From the NCBI GenBank assembly GCA_964526285.1, contig CAZGIW010000067.1, positions 1 to 21,595 of the forward strand: a DNA stretch of 21,595 nucleotides, in the 5' to 3' direction. The DNA is from CAYMAZ01 sp964526285 (GTDB lineage: Bacteria; Bacteroidota; Bacteroidia; Bacteroidales; DTU049). This document shows positions 1 through 8,825 of this stretch, one piece after another (positions within the stretch are counted from its first letter, which is position 1; each line of letters starts with the position of its first letter). The notes beneath the pieces are model-generated. The model ran no database searches, had not been told where the DNA came from, and saw nothing but the letters and a program-made list of their open reading frames with translations. The translations under genes and the position numbers were made by a program.

Positions 1-1090
1 CTATTTCGTGAACAATTGTTTCATCTGCATTACTATATCCAAGTTTTGAAATTTCAAGCTGCATTCTGTTTTGCTTTTCCTGGTCTTTCATCAGATCAAC
101 AACAACCTGTCCCAACCGATCAACAGCTTCAACATCTTTCAGCATCATTGCTGCACCTGAATTCACAAGAGACATTGCGTTTTTCGTCTGATGATCTTCT
201 GCTACATTTGGCGAAGGGACCAGAATCACTGGTTTTTTTACAAGACATAATTCAGAAACGGCAATTGCACCTGCTCTGGACACAATCATATCTGCTGCAG
301 CATATGCAAAATCCATCTTCTCAATAAACTTCAACGCCATAAACTGATTGTCTTCATATTCTTTCACAGCGTTGTCTGCTGTTGTAAAATAATAGTTGCC
401 TGTTTGCCAAACAAGTTGAATATGATGTTCTGCAAAAACAGGAAGGGCATGATGAATAGCTTTGTTGATAGTGAATGCGCCCAAACTACCTCCAATAACA
501 AGAAGTGTAGGTTTTTGCCCGGATAAGTTAAAAAACGACATGGCTTGTGCTCTTTTGGGAGATACATTTTTAATTTCAGCTCTCACGGGATTTCCTGTGA
601 TATAGATTTTATCAGCAGGAAAATATTTTTCCATTCCCCCATAGGCAACACAAATTTTAGCTGCTTTTTTAGCAAGTTGTCTGTTTGACAAACCAGGATA
701 TGAGTTCTGTTCCTGAAGTAACAAAGGAATTTTCTTTTTAACAGCCACTTTTGATACCGGCCATGAAGCATATCCCCCCACTCCAACAACAACATCAGGT
801 TTAAAGTTTTTCACAATTTTTCTTGCCATCATCAAACTCTTCACAATACGAAATGGAAGCAGCAGGTTTCTTCTGGATAATTTTCTCTGAAAGCCTGATA
901 TTGGTAATCCAATAATTTCAAATCCAGCAGCTGGCACCTTTTCCATTTCCATTTTTCCCAAAGCACCCACAAACAGTATCTTTACACCGGGCACAATTTT
1001 TTTCAATGCCCGTGCAATGGCTATGGCCGGAAAAACATGACCTCCGGTACCTCCACCTGCGATTATCACTTTATACTGTTTTGTGTTCAT
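1..1090 (-). CDS. murG: MurG, lipid II-forming GlcNAc transferase (partial, 3' end cut by window)
   Basis: Transfers GlcNAc from UDP-GlcNAc to lipid I on the inner face of the membrane to give lipid II. I translated the minus strand from the ATG at 1090. It stays open for 363 codons to the window edge, so only the last few residues and the stop are missing. Visible motifs: GGGTGGH (residues 12-18, the N-terminal glycine-rich loop), QEQNSYPG (126-133), GNPVR (166-170), GGSLGA (200-205), SRAGA with a following Glu (271-280, UDP-GlcNAc site) and AEDHQTKNA (297-305). It is a two-domain GT-B enzyme of family GT28. The start overlaps the 3' end of ftsW by 20 nt in another frame, so the genes are probably translationally coupled. 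No frameshift is seen. In Bacteroidota murC and ftsQ usually follow, outside this window. Confidence 0.96.
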   Translation of the reverse strand, partial: MNTKQYKVIIAGGGTGGHVFPAIAIARALKKIVPGVKILFVGALGKMEMEKVPAAGFEIIGLPISGFQRKLSRRNLLLPFRIVKSLMMARKIVKNFKPDVVVGVGGYASWPVSKVAVKKKIPLLLQEQNSYPGLSNRQLAKKAAKICVAYGGMEKYFPADKIYITGNPVRAEIKNVSPKRAQAMSFFNLSGQKPTLLVIGGSLGAFTINKAIHHALPVFAEHHIQLVWQTGNYYFTTADNAVKEYEDNQFMALKFIEKMDFAYAAADMIVSRAGAIAVSELCLVKKPVILVPSPNVAEDHQTKNAMSLVNSGAAMMLKDVEAVDRLGQVVVDLMKDQEKQNRMQLEISKLGYSNADETIVHEI

Positions 1091-2231
1091 TCATTGTTTC
1101 CTCCTCATTAGAATAAACTTCTCTGCTGATACTCAGCAAAATTCCAAATGCAAAAAATGTAAACATCATAGATGTTCCTCCCATACTTACCAATGGCAGT
1201 GGTTGTCCTGTCATTGGGAATAATCCGGCTGCCACCATAATATGCACAAATGCCTGCAAAACCAGCATCATCGTTATTCCCAAAGCCGATAATCCACTAA
1301 ATTTGCCAGGAGCTTTCATGGCAATACGAATACCTCTAAACAACAATATCAAATAAAGAAGCATCAGAATCAAGCCACCCAAAAAGCCATACTCTTCAAT
1401 AAAGAATGCATAAAGTGAATCTGAATATGGATGGGGTAATTTGTATTTTTGTGTACTGTGCCCTGGTAGTTTGCCAAATATTTTTCCGTTTGCAATGGCA
1501 ATTTTTGCCTGTTCTTCATGGCTGCCTGGTTCAATATCTTCAAATAAGAAAGTGTTGATTCTGCCGGTTAGAGTTTCAATCCTTGTTGAATCAGGTCTTG
1601 CAAGCATCAGAACCAGAAATACAACCACAAGTCCTACCAGTGTATACCCTCCAAAACGAGTCAAAATTTTCATTGAAACTCCACCATAATACAACATAAG
1701 CAAACACACCAGCAACAACAATCCTGCAGTTGAATTGTCTGCGGGAAAAATCAGTGCAATCACAAGAAATATGGGCATAAACAAAGAAAACGCAGCAGAT
1801 TTCCATTCTTTGATTTCATCGCCTTTTATTGCAAGAACTCTGGCAATAAACAGGATAATTGCAATTTTTGCCATTTCAGATGTTTGAAACGTGAGTCCAA
1901 GTTGTTCAATCCCAACCCATCTTCTGGCCTGATTGATTTCAATACCCCAAAACAAAGTGTAAAACAATAATGGGATAGAAAGCAAATAAAGAACCTGTGC
2001 AATTTTGGAGAAATATGTAAACTTCATTAAATGAACCAGATACATAAAGAAAATCCCTGTCAACAACATAATTAAATGTCTAAACATGTAATACCCTGTG
2101 TTCCATTCTTTCTGTTTGAACACAAGGATTCCGGATGCACTGTACACAGCAAGCAAAGAAAAAGCACACAGGATGATAATCACCACCCATATAACTTTAT
2201 CCCCTTTAATATATCCCAAAAGATGTTTCAT
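1071..2231 (-). CDS. ftsW: FtsW, SEDS-family septal peptidoglycan polymerase
   Basis: Integral membrane glycosyltransferase of the SEDS family, which polymerises lipid II at the septum together with its partner class B PBP. At 386 aa it has the family's usual length and about ten hydrophobic segments from residue 13 to 368. SEDS landmarks: ARRW (102-105), a SEMAK segment (118-122), an extracytoplasmic LPHPYSDSLYAF loop carrying the presumed catalytic Asp (D271) followed by EEYGFLGG, and GLFPMTGQPLPLVSMGGTS (337-354). RodA belongs to the same family; the dcw position next to murD and murG and the ftsI-like gene upstream favour FtsW. It starts 2 nt after murD and its end overlaps murG. Confidence 0.95.
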   Translation of the reverse strand: MKHLLGYIKGDKVIWVVIIILCAFSLLAVYSASGILVFKQKEWNTGYYMFRHLIMLLTGIFFMYLVHLMKFTYFSKIAQVLYLLSIPLLFYTLFWGIEINQARRWVGIEQLGLTFQTSEMAKIAIILFIARVLAIKGDEIKEWKSAAFSLFMPIFLVIALIFPADNSTAGLLLLVCLLMLYYGGVSMKILTRFGGYTLVGLVVVFLVLMLARPDSTRIETLTGRINTFLFEDIEPGSHEEQAKIAIANGKIFGKLPGHSTQKYKLPHPYSDSLYAFFIEEYGFLGGLILMLLYLILLFRGIRIAMKAPGKFSGLSALGITMMLVLQAFVHIMVAAGLFPMTGQPLPLVSMGGTSMMFTFFAFGILLSISREVYSNEEETMNEHKTV

Positions 2232-2233
2232 TC

Positions 2234-3577
2234 TTAGAGATTTCTTACTGCATGTTTAAACTGGTTTCCTCTATCTTCATAGTTTTCAAATAAGTCAAAG
2301 CTTGCACATGAAGGTGAAAGTAGCACAACATCATCGGGAGTTCCCAATCTGTAAGCCATATTCACTGCTTCCCACATGTCAGTTGTTTCAGCAATTTCAG
2401 GCACAATACCAGAAAACGCTTTTTTAATCTTGGTGTTATCAGCACCAAGACAAACAATTGCTTTCACTCTCTCCTGTACCAAATCTTTTAAAAATTCATA
2501 GTCATTGCCTTTATCCTGACCTCCTGCAATCCAGATTATTTTTTTATTAAAACTCTCAAGTGCATACCAGGTGGAATTCACATTGGTTGCTTTCGAGTCG
2601 TTAACAAATTCAATCCCATGCACACGCGCCACACTTTCCAGGCGGTGTTCTGCATTTACAAAATCACCGAGACTTTCCCTCAAAACAATGTTTCTAATAT
2701 CAAGTAGTCGTCCTGTTATGGCTGCCGCCATGGAATCATACAAATTATGTTTCCCCTGTAATGCCAATTGTTCAATTATCATATCAAATGTATTATGTTG
2801 TATTTTTACTTTCATTGTATTATGTTCAATATATGCACAGCTTTTACAATCCAGATTATGAAGGGAAAAAGGGATGTGCAGACCCCCAATCTCATGAGCT
2901 GACATATAATCTGTTATTGTCTTATCATCAGCACAGTAAACAAAATAATTGTCAGTTTTCAAGTTCTGTGCAATTCTGAATTTGCTTGCTGTATATAAAT
3001 CCATTGAATAATCATATCTGTCCAGATGGTCAGGAGTTACATTGAGCAACACCGCAATATGAGGACTGAAATTGAATGAATCATCAAGTTGAAAACTACT
3101 TATTTCAAGTACATATATATCAAAATCTTTTGTTGCCACCTGCAAAGCAAAACTCTGTCCCACATTACCTGCAATTCCTGCATTAAATCCGCCTTTTGTA
3201 AGAATATGATGAGTCAATAAAGTTGTGGTTGTTTTTCCATTGCTGCCTGTTATTCCAATCAATTGCGCATCAGTATAGGCTGAAGCAAATTCAATTTCAG
3301 ACACCACAGGAATATTCTGCTGTCGGATGGATTGTATTACTGATACATTATCAGGGATTCCGGGACTTTTGACTACCAAATCAGCACTTAAAATCTCATT
3401 TATTGAATGTGTGTTTTCTTCAAATGGAATACTATAATCTTTCAGCAATTTTTTATATTGAGGTTTTATCAAAGAAGAATCAGACAAAAAGACATCATGT
3501 CCCATGACACGGGCAAGAACTGCAGCACCAGCTCCACTTTCACCTCCACCTAAAATGACTGTCCTTTTTGCTGACAT
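2234..3577 (-). CDS. murD: MurD, UDP-MurNAc-L-alanine--D-glutamate ligase
   Basis: Cytoplasmic ATP-dependent ligase that adds D-Glu to UDP-MurNAc-L-Ala. At 447 aa it has the typical length. Domains: an N-terminal nucleotide-sugar-binding fold opening with ILGGGESGAGAAV (residues 8-20), the central ATPase with the P-loop GSNGKTTTT (111-119) and an NVTPDHLDRY segment, and the C-terminal Mur ligase domain starting at EHRLE, with the NDSKATN motif. MurD is distinguished from MurC, MurE and MurF by the N-terminal GGGESG, by the DHLDRY/NDSKATN pair, and by its place between mraY and ftsW. Gaps are 4 nt to mraY and 2 nt to ftsW. Confidence 0.95.
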   Translation of the reverse strand: MSAKRTVILGGGESGAGAAVLARVMGHDVFLSDSSLIKPQYKKLLKDYSIPFEENTHSINEILSADLVVKSPGIPDNVSVIQSIRQQNIPVVSEIEFASAYTDAQLIGITGSNGKTTTTLLTHHILTKGGFNAGIAGNVGQSFALQVATKDFDIYVLEISSFQLDDSFNFSPHIAVLLNVTPDHLDRYDYSMDLYTASKFRIAQNLKTDNYFVYCADDKTITDYMSAHEIGGLHIPFSLHNLDCKSCAYIEHNTMKVKIQHNTFDMIIEQLALQGKHNLYDSMAAAITGRLLDIRNIVLRESLGDFVNAEHRLESVARVHGIEFVNDSKATNVNSTWYALESFNKKIIWIAGGQDKGNDYEFLKDLVQERVKAIVCLGADNTKIKKAFSGIVPEIAETTDMWEAVNMAYRLGTPDDVVLLSPSCASFDLFENYEDRGNQFKHAVRNL

Positions 3578-3581
3578 TGAT

Positions 3582-4820
3582 TTATCTGAGTTTAAGAGTT
3601 ACAACTGTTAATACTGCAAGCACAATGCTTATAATAATGAAGCGCATCACGATTTTGGCTTCGTGATAGCCTTTTTTCTGATAATGATGATGCAGAGGTG
3701 ACATCAGAAAAATTCTTTTGCCAGTTCCTGTTTTTCTTTTTGTAATTTTAAACCATGCCACCTGCAACATCACAGAAAGACTTTCAGCAAAAAACACCCC
3801 GCAAAGGACAGGAATCAACATTTCCTTTCGGATGATAATGGCAAACACAGCAATGATACCCCCAAGGGACAAACTACCTGTATCACCCATAAACACCTGC
3901 GCCGGAAAGCTGTTATACCACATGAATCCGATGCATGCACCAACAAAGGCACTGATAAAAATTGCAAGCTCACCTGTATTTGGTATATACATTATATTAA
4001 GGTAGTCTGCAAAAACATAGTTGCCTGAAATCCATGCCAGCAAACCAAGGGTTCCTCCTGCAATGGCAGATGTGCTTGTTGCCAGCCCGTCCAGTCCGTC
4101 TGTAAGATTAACACTGTTGGATACTGCTGTAACAATAAAAATTACAACAATAACAAACAGAACCCATACATACTTTGAAGCGCCCGGAATCCAGGATATT
4201 AATTGAGAATAATCAAATTCGTTGTTTTTAAAAAAGGGAATTGTTGTTTTTGTTGATTTTGATTCTTCTTTAAACTGAAACCTCAACTCCTGCTGTCCCT
4301 CTCCTGATTCAGTCACTACAGCAGTTCCTGTGGTTGCCTTTTCCTTGATGACCACGCCTTCATTCATAACCAATGTTAAACCAACAATAAGTCCCAATCC
4401 AATTTGTCCCACAATTTTAAAACGACCATGCAATCCCTTTTTATCCTTTTTAAATACCTTAATATAATCATCGAGAAAGCCAATTAATCCAAGCCAAATT
4501 GTTGAAATAAGCATGAGAATCACATACACATTGTCTAATTTTGCAAACAACAGAGTAGGGATTATGATTCCTGCAAGAATAATGAATCCACCCATGGTAG
4601 GTGTTCCTTTCTTGGACAATTGTCCTTCAAGGCCCAGATCACGGATATCTTCACCCACTTGTTTCCTTTTGAGAAAACTAATAATTCTTCTTCCAAAAAC
4701 CATAGTAATCAGCAATGAAGTCAATGCAGCCATAGCTGATCTGAAAGAAATATACTGAAATACTCCTGTTCCCGGAATATCGTATACTTTGTCAAAATAA
4801 TCAAACAGATAATACAACAT
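3582..4820 (-). CDS. mraY: MraY, phospho-MurNAc-pentapeptide transferase
   Basis: Integral membrane enzyme that moves phospho-MurNAc-pentapeptide from UDP to undecaprenyl phosphate, giving lipid I. Catalytic motifs are clear: GFLDDY (residues 114-119, the Asp pair), NLTDGLDG (238-245), MGDTGS (311-316) and LHHHY (376-380). About ten hydrophobic segments are present. At 412 aa it is some 50 residues longer than the common ~360-aa form. The extra length is a polar stretch at about 155-210 (EKATTGTAVV...FFKNNEFDYSQL) between two membrane segments, which I believe is common in Bacteroidota MraY. It lies 3 nt from murE and 4 nt from murD. Confidence 0.96.
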   Translation of the reverse strand: MLYYLFDYFDKVYDIPGTGVFQYISFRSAMAALTSLLITMVFGRRIISFLKRKQVGEDIRDLGLEGQLSKKGTPTMGGFIILAGIIIPTLLFAKLDNVYVILMLISTIWLGLIGFLDDYIKVFKKDKKGLHGRFKIVGQIGLGLIVGLTLVMNEGVVIKEKATTGTAVVTESGEGQQELRFQFKEESKSTKTTIPFFKNNEFDYSQLISWIPGASKYVWVLFVIVVIFIVTAVSNSVNLTDGLDGLATSTSAIAGGTLGLLAWISGNYVFADYLNIMYIPNTGELAIFISAFVGACIGFMWYNSFPAQVFMGDTGSLSLGGIIAVFAIIIRKEMLIPVLCGVFFAESLSVMLQVAWFKITKRKTGTGKRIFLMSPLHHHYQKKGYHEAKIVMRFIIISIVLAVLTVVTLKLR

Positions 4821-4823
4821 GAG

Positions 4824-6278
4824 TTACATATTTAAAAATTCATAAAGTAATTTTCCGTCATCAAACTGGTGTTTCACCCCATTCACCTCCTGATATGTTT
4901 CATGGCCTTTGCCTGCCACAAGAATAATATCAGCCTGCACAGCCATCATACATGCTGTTTTAATTGCCTCGTACCTATCCTGAATAACAAGAGTGTGTGA
5001 CATTTGGAAAGCATCAAGTCCTTTCTTCATATCATTGATAATATCCTGAGGATTTTCAAACCTGGGATTATCAGATGTGAGAATCAACTTATTGGCATAG
5101 CGTGCAGCAATGGAAGCCATGAGAGGTCTTTTTGTTTTGTCACGGTTTCCACCAGCACCCACAACCACAAACAATGTTTCATTTCTGGTGCGTAGCTCCT
5201 CAATTGATTTGAGCACATTATCCAGAGCATCAGGTGTGTGTGCATAATCAAGAACTGCATAAATCCCTCTGGTGTTTTCAATCAGATGGAATCTTCCGTC
5301 CACATGTTTCAGATTACTCATTGCTGCAAGCACTTCCTGGTCTTCAAATCCTGATTTTACAGCCACCCCAAACACAGCCAGCAAATTGTAAGCATTAAAA
5401 CGTCCTCTGAGTTGAAAATGAACTTCATTGCGACCAATTTTCATTTGAAGTCCTTCCATTGAATTTTCTATAACAACTCCCTTAAAGTCTGCGGGTTTAC
5501 GAAGTGAATAATACAATTTTTCGGCCTTGGTATTCTGCAACATTATTGTTCCATTGGGATCATCAGCATTTGAAATTGCAAAAGCTTCTTCATTGAGAAG
5601 GTCAAAAAACTTTTTCTTTGCGCTTAAGTATGATTTAAAATCCTTATGATAATCCAGATGATCATGTGTCAGGTTGGTAAAAACACCTCCTGCAAACCTG
5701 ATTCCTGCAACACGGTTCTGAGCTAAAGCATGCGAACTCACCTCCATAAAACAATGCGTACAGTTCTCAAACACCATTTGCGCCATCAACCTATTCAGAT
5801 TTAATGGATCCGGAGTTGTGTGTGTTGCCTCAATTTCTTCATTATGAATACAATTTTTGATGGTTGACAACAAACCTGCCCTGTATCCCATGTGTTGAAA
5901 CAATTTGAATAATTGTGTGGCTATTGTGGTTTTTCCATTGGTTCCGGTGACACCAATCACTTGTAAGTGATGTGAAGGATAATTATAGAATGCTGATGAG
6001 ATATATCCTGATGCACTTGAAGTATCTGAAGTTAGCACATATGTCACATTGTCGCCGCATTGCTGTGGCAATTCGTTACACACCACAGCAACACATCCCT
6101 TTTCTACAGAATTTGAAATAAAATCATGACCATCAGAGACTGTTCCTTTTACGGCTATGAACAAAGAACCTGTTCTTACTTCACGTGAATCAATGGCAAT
6201 ATGCTCAATTTGCACAGACGAATCACCAATTATTTGGTTAACAGAAATATCTTTTATAATATCAATTAGTTTTTTCAT
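4824..6278 (-). CDS. murE: MurE, UDP-MurNAc-tripeptide ligase (probably meso-diaminopimelate-adding)
   Basis: Cytoplasmic ATP-dependent ligase adding the third residue of the stem peptide. At 484 aa it has the normal length. Domain 1 begins around IAIDSREVRTGSLF (residues 28-40), the P-loop is TGTNGKTT (111-118), TTPDP lies at 154-158 with the downstream THDHLDYH (204-211), and the C-terminal domain carries DYAHTPDALDN. The specificity motif is DNPR (403-406). In this family DNPR goes with meso-diaminopimelate, whereas lysine enzymes have a different motif, so the organism probably has mDAP peptidoglycan. The start codon directly follows the ftsI stop. Confidence 0.96.
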   Translation of the reverse strand: MKKLIDIIKDISVNQIIGDSSVQIEHIAIDSREVRTGSLFIAVKGTVSDGHDFISNSVEKGCVAVVCNELPQQCGDNVTYVLTSDTSSASGYISSAFYNYPSHHLQVIGVTGTNGKTTIATQLFKLFQHMGYRAGLLSTIKNCIHNEEIEATHTTPDPLNLNRLMAQMVFENCTHCFMEVSSHALAQNRVAGIRFAGGVFTNLTHDHLDYHKDFKSYLSAKKKFFDLLNEEAFAISNADDPNGTIMLQNTKAEKLYYSLRKPADFKGVVIENSMEGLQMKIGRNEVHFQLRGRFNAYNLLAVFGVAVKSGFEDQEVLAAMSNLKHVDGRFHLIENTRGIYAVLDYAHTPDALDNVLKSIEELRTRNETLFVVVGAGGNRDKTKRPLMASIAARYANKLILTSDNPRFENPQDIINDMKKGLDAFQMSHTLVIQDRYEAIKTACMMAVQADIILVAGKGHETYQEVNGVKHQFDDGKLLYEFLNM

Positions 6279-8381
6279 CTATTTCAAAGTGAGAGTTATT
6301 ATTTGACCATCAGTAATTTGTTTTCCATGAGCCACAGACTGTCTCACAACCTTTCCAGAACCAAAGGCTTTCACTTTGCAACCCAATTGTTCCAGTAGAT
6401 ATACAGCATCACGAAGTGTCATTCCCACCACATCAGGCATCATATCTGCTTCTATGGAAAAAGCATGAAAAACAGGAATTGTATCATTCACTCTATTCAC
6501 CCACTGTGATTGAGGGATATTCACCGATTTCAATTCCTGTGGCATGAGTTTGAAATACATTTTCAATGCCTCAGAGTTCACAACCTTTGTGCGAGGAACC
6601 GCTGCAAGGCCAACCACAGGTCTTGCTGACACAGGATCATGAATATCAAGTTCTGTTGCATAAACCACCTCTGCGATTTCTCTAAATACCGGAGCAGCAA
6701 CCTGACCTCCATGGAAAAAACCGGATGAAGGTTTGTTAATCAATACGATGCATGAATATTTTGGACTTTCAGCAGGGAAATATCCCACAAATGAGGCATT
6801 GTATTCTCTTGTATAGGATTTAATTTTATCATCATAAATACGGGCAGTGCCTGTTTTGCCTGCAATTTTGCATGGAGAATCTTTCAGCCTTCTTGCAGTA
6901 CCTGTTTCAACAACACCCTCCATTAATTGCATCAAAATATCACAAGTTTCCTTGCTGCAAATTCGTTCATGTAAAACTACAGGCTGAAAGCTTTTTATGG
7001 TTTTTCCTGATGAAGAAAAAGACCTGACAAACATGGGACGCATAAGTTTTCCTCCGTTGACTACTGCATTGTAATATGCAAGAAGCTGAAGTGGAGTAAT
7101 GCTAATTCCATAGCCATAAGAAATGGTAGGCAATGATGTTTTATACCAATCTCTTGTGCCCGGATAAGCAAACTGAGCCGGTTGTTCACCATGAATGTCA
7201 ATCCCCATAATTTCATTTAGCTTCATCGAAATCAGCCGGTCAATAAATTTTGTTGGCTGAGAAGCATATCTCTTTTTCATCAACATGACAGTTCCAACAT
7301 TTGATGATTTTTCAAACACCTGTGCTGCAGTAATATCACCAAGGGGATACTCATCTGTTACCCAACCTGTATCAAGTTTTAACCTTCCATCTCCAGTTGG
7401 CACAATTTCATTAAGATCAATATTCTTGTCTTCGAGCATGGCCATCATAGAAAACAGTTTGAATGTTGAGCCTGGTTCATACCTTGTTCCAACTGCATGA
7501 TTATATCTTTCTGCATAGTTCCCGTTTTTGTCTTTCTGCAGATTTGCAATCGCTCTGATTTCTCCTGTTTCAACTTCCATGAGCACAGCACAACCCCACT
7601 GAGCATCATGTTTAATAAGGTGTTCGTGAAGAGCAGTTTCTGTTACATCCTGAACATACATATCAATTGTTGTAACAATATCAATCCCTTCTGTTGGTTC
7701 AACCAAAAATTTATCATCAAGAGGTACATATTTATTGTTTGGCAACCTCTGTTTCAAACGTTTTCCATCTTTGCCAGCCAGCTGAACATCATAAGCTCCT
7801 TCGAGACCTACCTTATAATCTTCTCTGGAAAAACCAATGGTTCGGTCGGCCAGTATACCAAATGGTTTGAATCGTTTGTCCTTTTTAACTTCAATAATAC
7901 CACCCCTGTATCTTCCAAGATTAAACAGAGGAAATGTTCTCACCAATTTCAGTTCATTATAATCAATATTCCTGAGAACCAGGCCATATGTATGATTATC
8001 ACGCCTGTAACCCATTAAAAGATCTCTGAACTCCTGTGTGGTTTTTACATCAAAATGATTTGAAAGACAAATAATCAAACTATCAATATTTGAATTGAAG
8101 TCTGTGTCAGTAATATTGCTTTTTGAAAAATCCACAAAAATATCAAACTTGGGCAAAGATGTACTAATGAGTTCCATATCTTTGGAATAGATGTTTCCCC
8201 TTTCAGCCGGAATAACCGATTCATAGACAAACATTTCCTGTGCTTTTGCCCTCAATTCCTCTCCATCCCTGTATTGAATGAGCAATATCTTGACAATGAC
8301 AACCAAAGCAAGCAGAAAGAACACATAATATACAATGTGTGCTCTACCAATTCTGTTTACATCTTTTCTTGGATTTGCCAT
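6279..8381 (-). CDS. ftsI: Class B penicillin-binding protein (FtsI/PBP3-like transpeptidase) with C-terminal PASTA-like domain
   Basis: Septal DD-transpeptidase, partner of FtsW, anchored in the inner membrane with its catalytic domain in the periplasm. At 700 aa it has a short cytoplasmic tail, one TM segment (about 16-36), a PBP dimerisation domain opening with VIPAERGNIYSKD (56-68), and a transpeptidase domain with all three active-site motifs: STFK (305-308, catalytic Ser305), SSN (359-361) and KTG (509-511). The last ~55 residues (MPDVVGMTLRDAVYLLEQLG...) are a PASTA-like repeat. Proteobacterial FtsI lacks PASTA; Bacteroidota and Gram-positive division PBPs often have it. It sits between ftsL-like (3-nt gap) and murE (adjacent). 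Confidence 0.95.
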   Translation of the reverse strand: MANPRKDVNRIGRAHIVYYVFFLLALVVIVKILLIQYRDGEELRAKAQEMFVYESVIPAERGNIYSKDMELISTSLPKFDIFVDFSKSNITDTDFNSNIDSLIICLSNHFDVKTTQEFRDLLMGYRRDNHTYGLVLRNIDYNELKLVRTFPLFNLGRYRGGIIEVKKDKRFKPFGILADRTIGFSREDYKVGLEGAYDVQLAGKDGKRLKQRLPNNKYVPLDDKFLVEPTEGIDIVTTIDMYVQDVTETALHEHLIKHDAQWGCAVLMEVETGEIRAIANLQKDKNGNYAERYNHAVGTRYEPGSTFKLFSMMAMLEDKNIDLNEIVPTGDGRLKLDTGWVTDEYPLGDITAAQVFEKSSNVGTVMLMKKRYASQPTKFIDRLISMKLNEIMGIDIHGEQPAQFAYPGTRDWYKTSLPTISYGYGISITPLQLLAYYNAVVNGGKLMRPMFVRSFSSSGKTIKSFQPVVLHERICSKETCDILMQLMEGVVETGTARRLKDSPCKIAGKTGTARIYDDKIKSYTREYNASFVGYFPAESPKYSCIVLINKPSSGFFHGGQVAAPVFREIAEVVYATELDIHDPVSARPVVGLAAVPRTKVVNSEALKMYFKLMPQELKSVNIPQSQWVNRVNDTIPVFHAFSIEADMMPDVVGMTLRDAVYLLEQLGCKVKAFGSGKVVRQSVAHGKQITDGQIITLTLK

Positions 8382-8384
8382 GTT

Positions 8385-8819
8385 TTATTCTCTGGATTTT
8401 CTTTTTAAAATAATTTTTTCGGGTGGCTCAAGTGGTCTTTTCATCCCTTCATCAGCCAGTATTTTCAAGACATTGGAAGCCTGGGTAAACTGATTGAGCT
8501 CAGCCAACACAGTGACATATTCGAATTTTAATTCTTTTATTTCCTCACGGGTTTTCTCAATATTGAGCAATGTTTTGTCACTAAAATAGTTTATAGCGAT
8601 GTAAACAAATGCTATAAAAGCCACATAAAAGAAAAATGGAGCCTGCCTGAGCGATTTATCCTGAGTGAGAAAACTCCCGTCAAGCAATTTCTTCACATTT
8701 CCTGAGAACAATTTGGGCATCTGCATTTTGGGCAAAAAAGATGGCATCTTAAAGGATTTTCGTTCCCTTTTGGGTTCCTTCAGTTTATTCACAGGCTTTA
8801 TGTTCTTTTTTCTGTTCAT
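8385..8819 (-). CDS. FtsL-like cell-division membrane protein
   Basis: Small bitopic protein of 144 aa. It has a long basic cytoplasmic N-terminus (residues 1-60, rich in Lys/Arg with repeated KMP and MPK motifs), one TM segment at about 61-79, then an extracytoplasmic helical stretch (about 80-118, ending near NVLKILADEG) that looks coiled-coil, and a short basic tail. Size, topology and position between rsmH and the division PBP match FtsL, which in other bacteria forms a complex with FtsB and FtsQ. FtsL sequences diverge strongly, so the assignment rests mainly on topology and synteny. It lies 6 nt after rsmH and 3 nt before the PBP gene. Confidence 0.85.
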   Translation of the reverse strand: MNRKKNIKPVNKLKEPKRERKSFKMPSFLPKMQMPKLFSGNVKKLLDGSFLTQDKSLRQAPFFFYVAFIAFVYIAINYFSDKTLLNIEKTREEIKELKFEYVTVLAELNQFTQASNVLKILADEGMKRPLEPPEKIILKRKSRE

Positions 8820-8825
8820 CTTTTG

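Noticed and set aside
1..1090. murG looked broken because only short open frames with stops appear on either strand near the left edge
   Set aside because: Translating the minus strand from the ATG at 1090 gives one uninterrupted frame of 363 codons with all MurG motifs; it simply has no stop inside the window.
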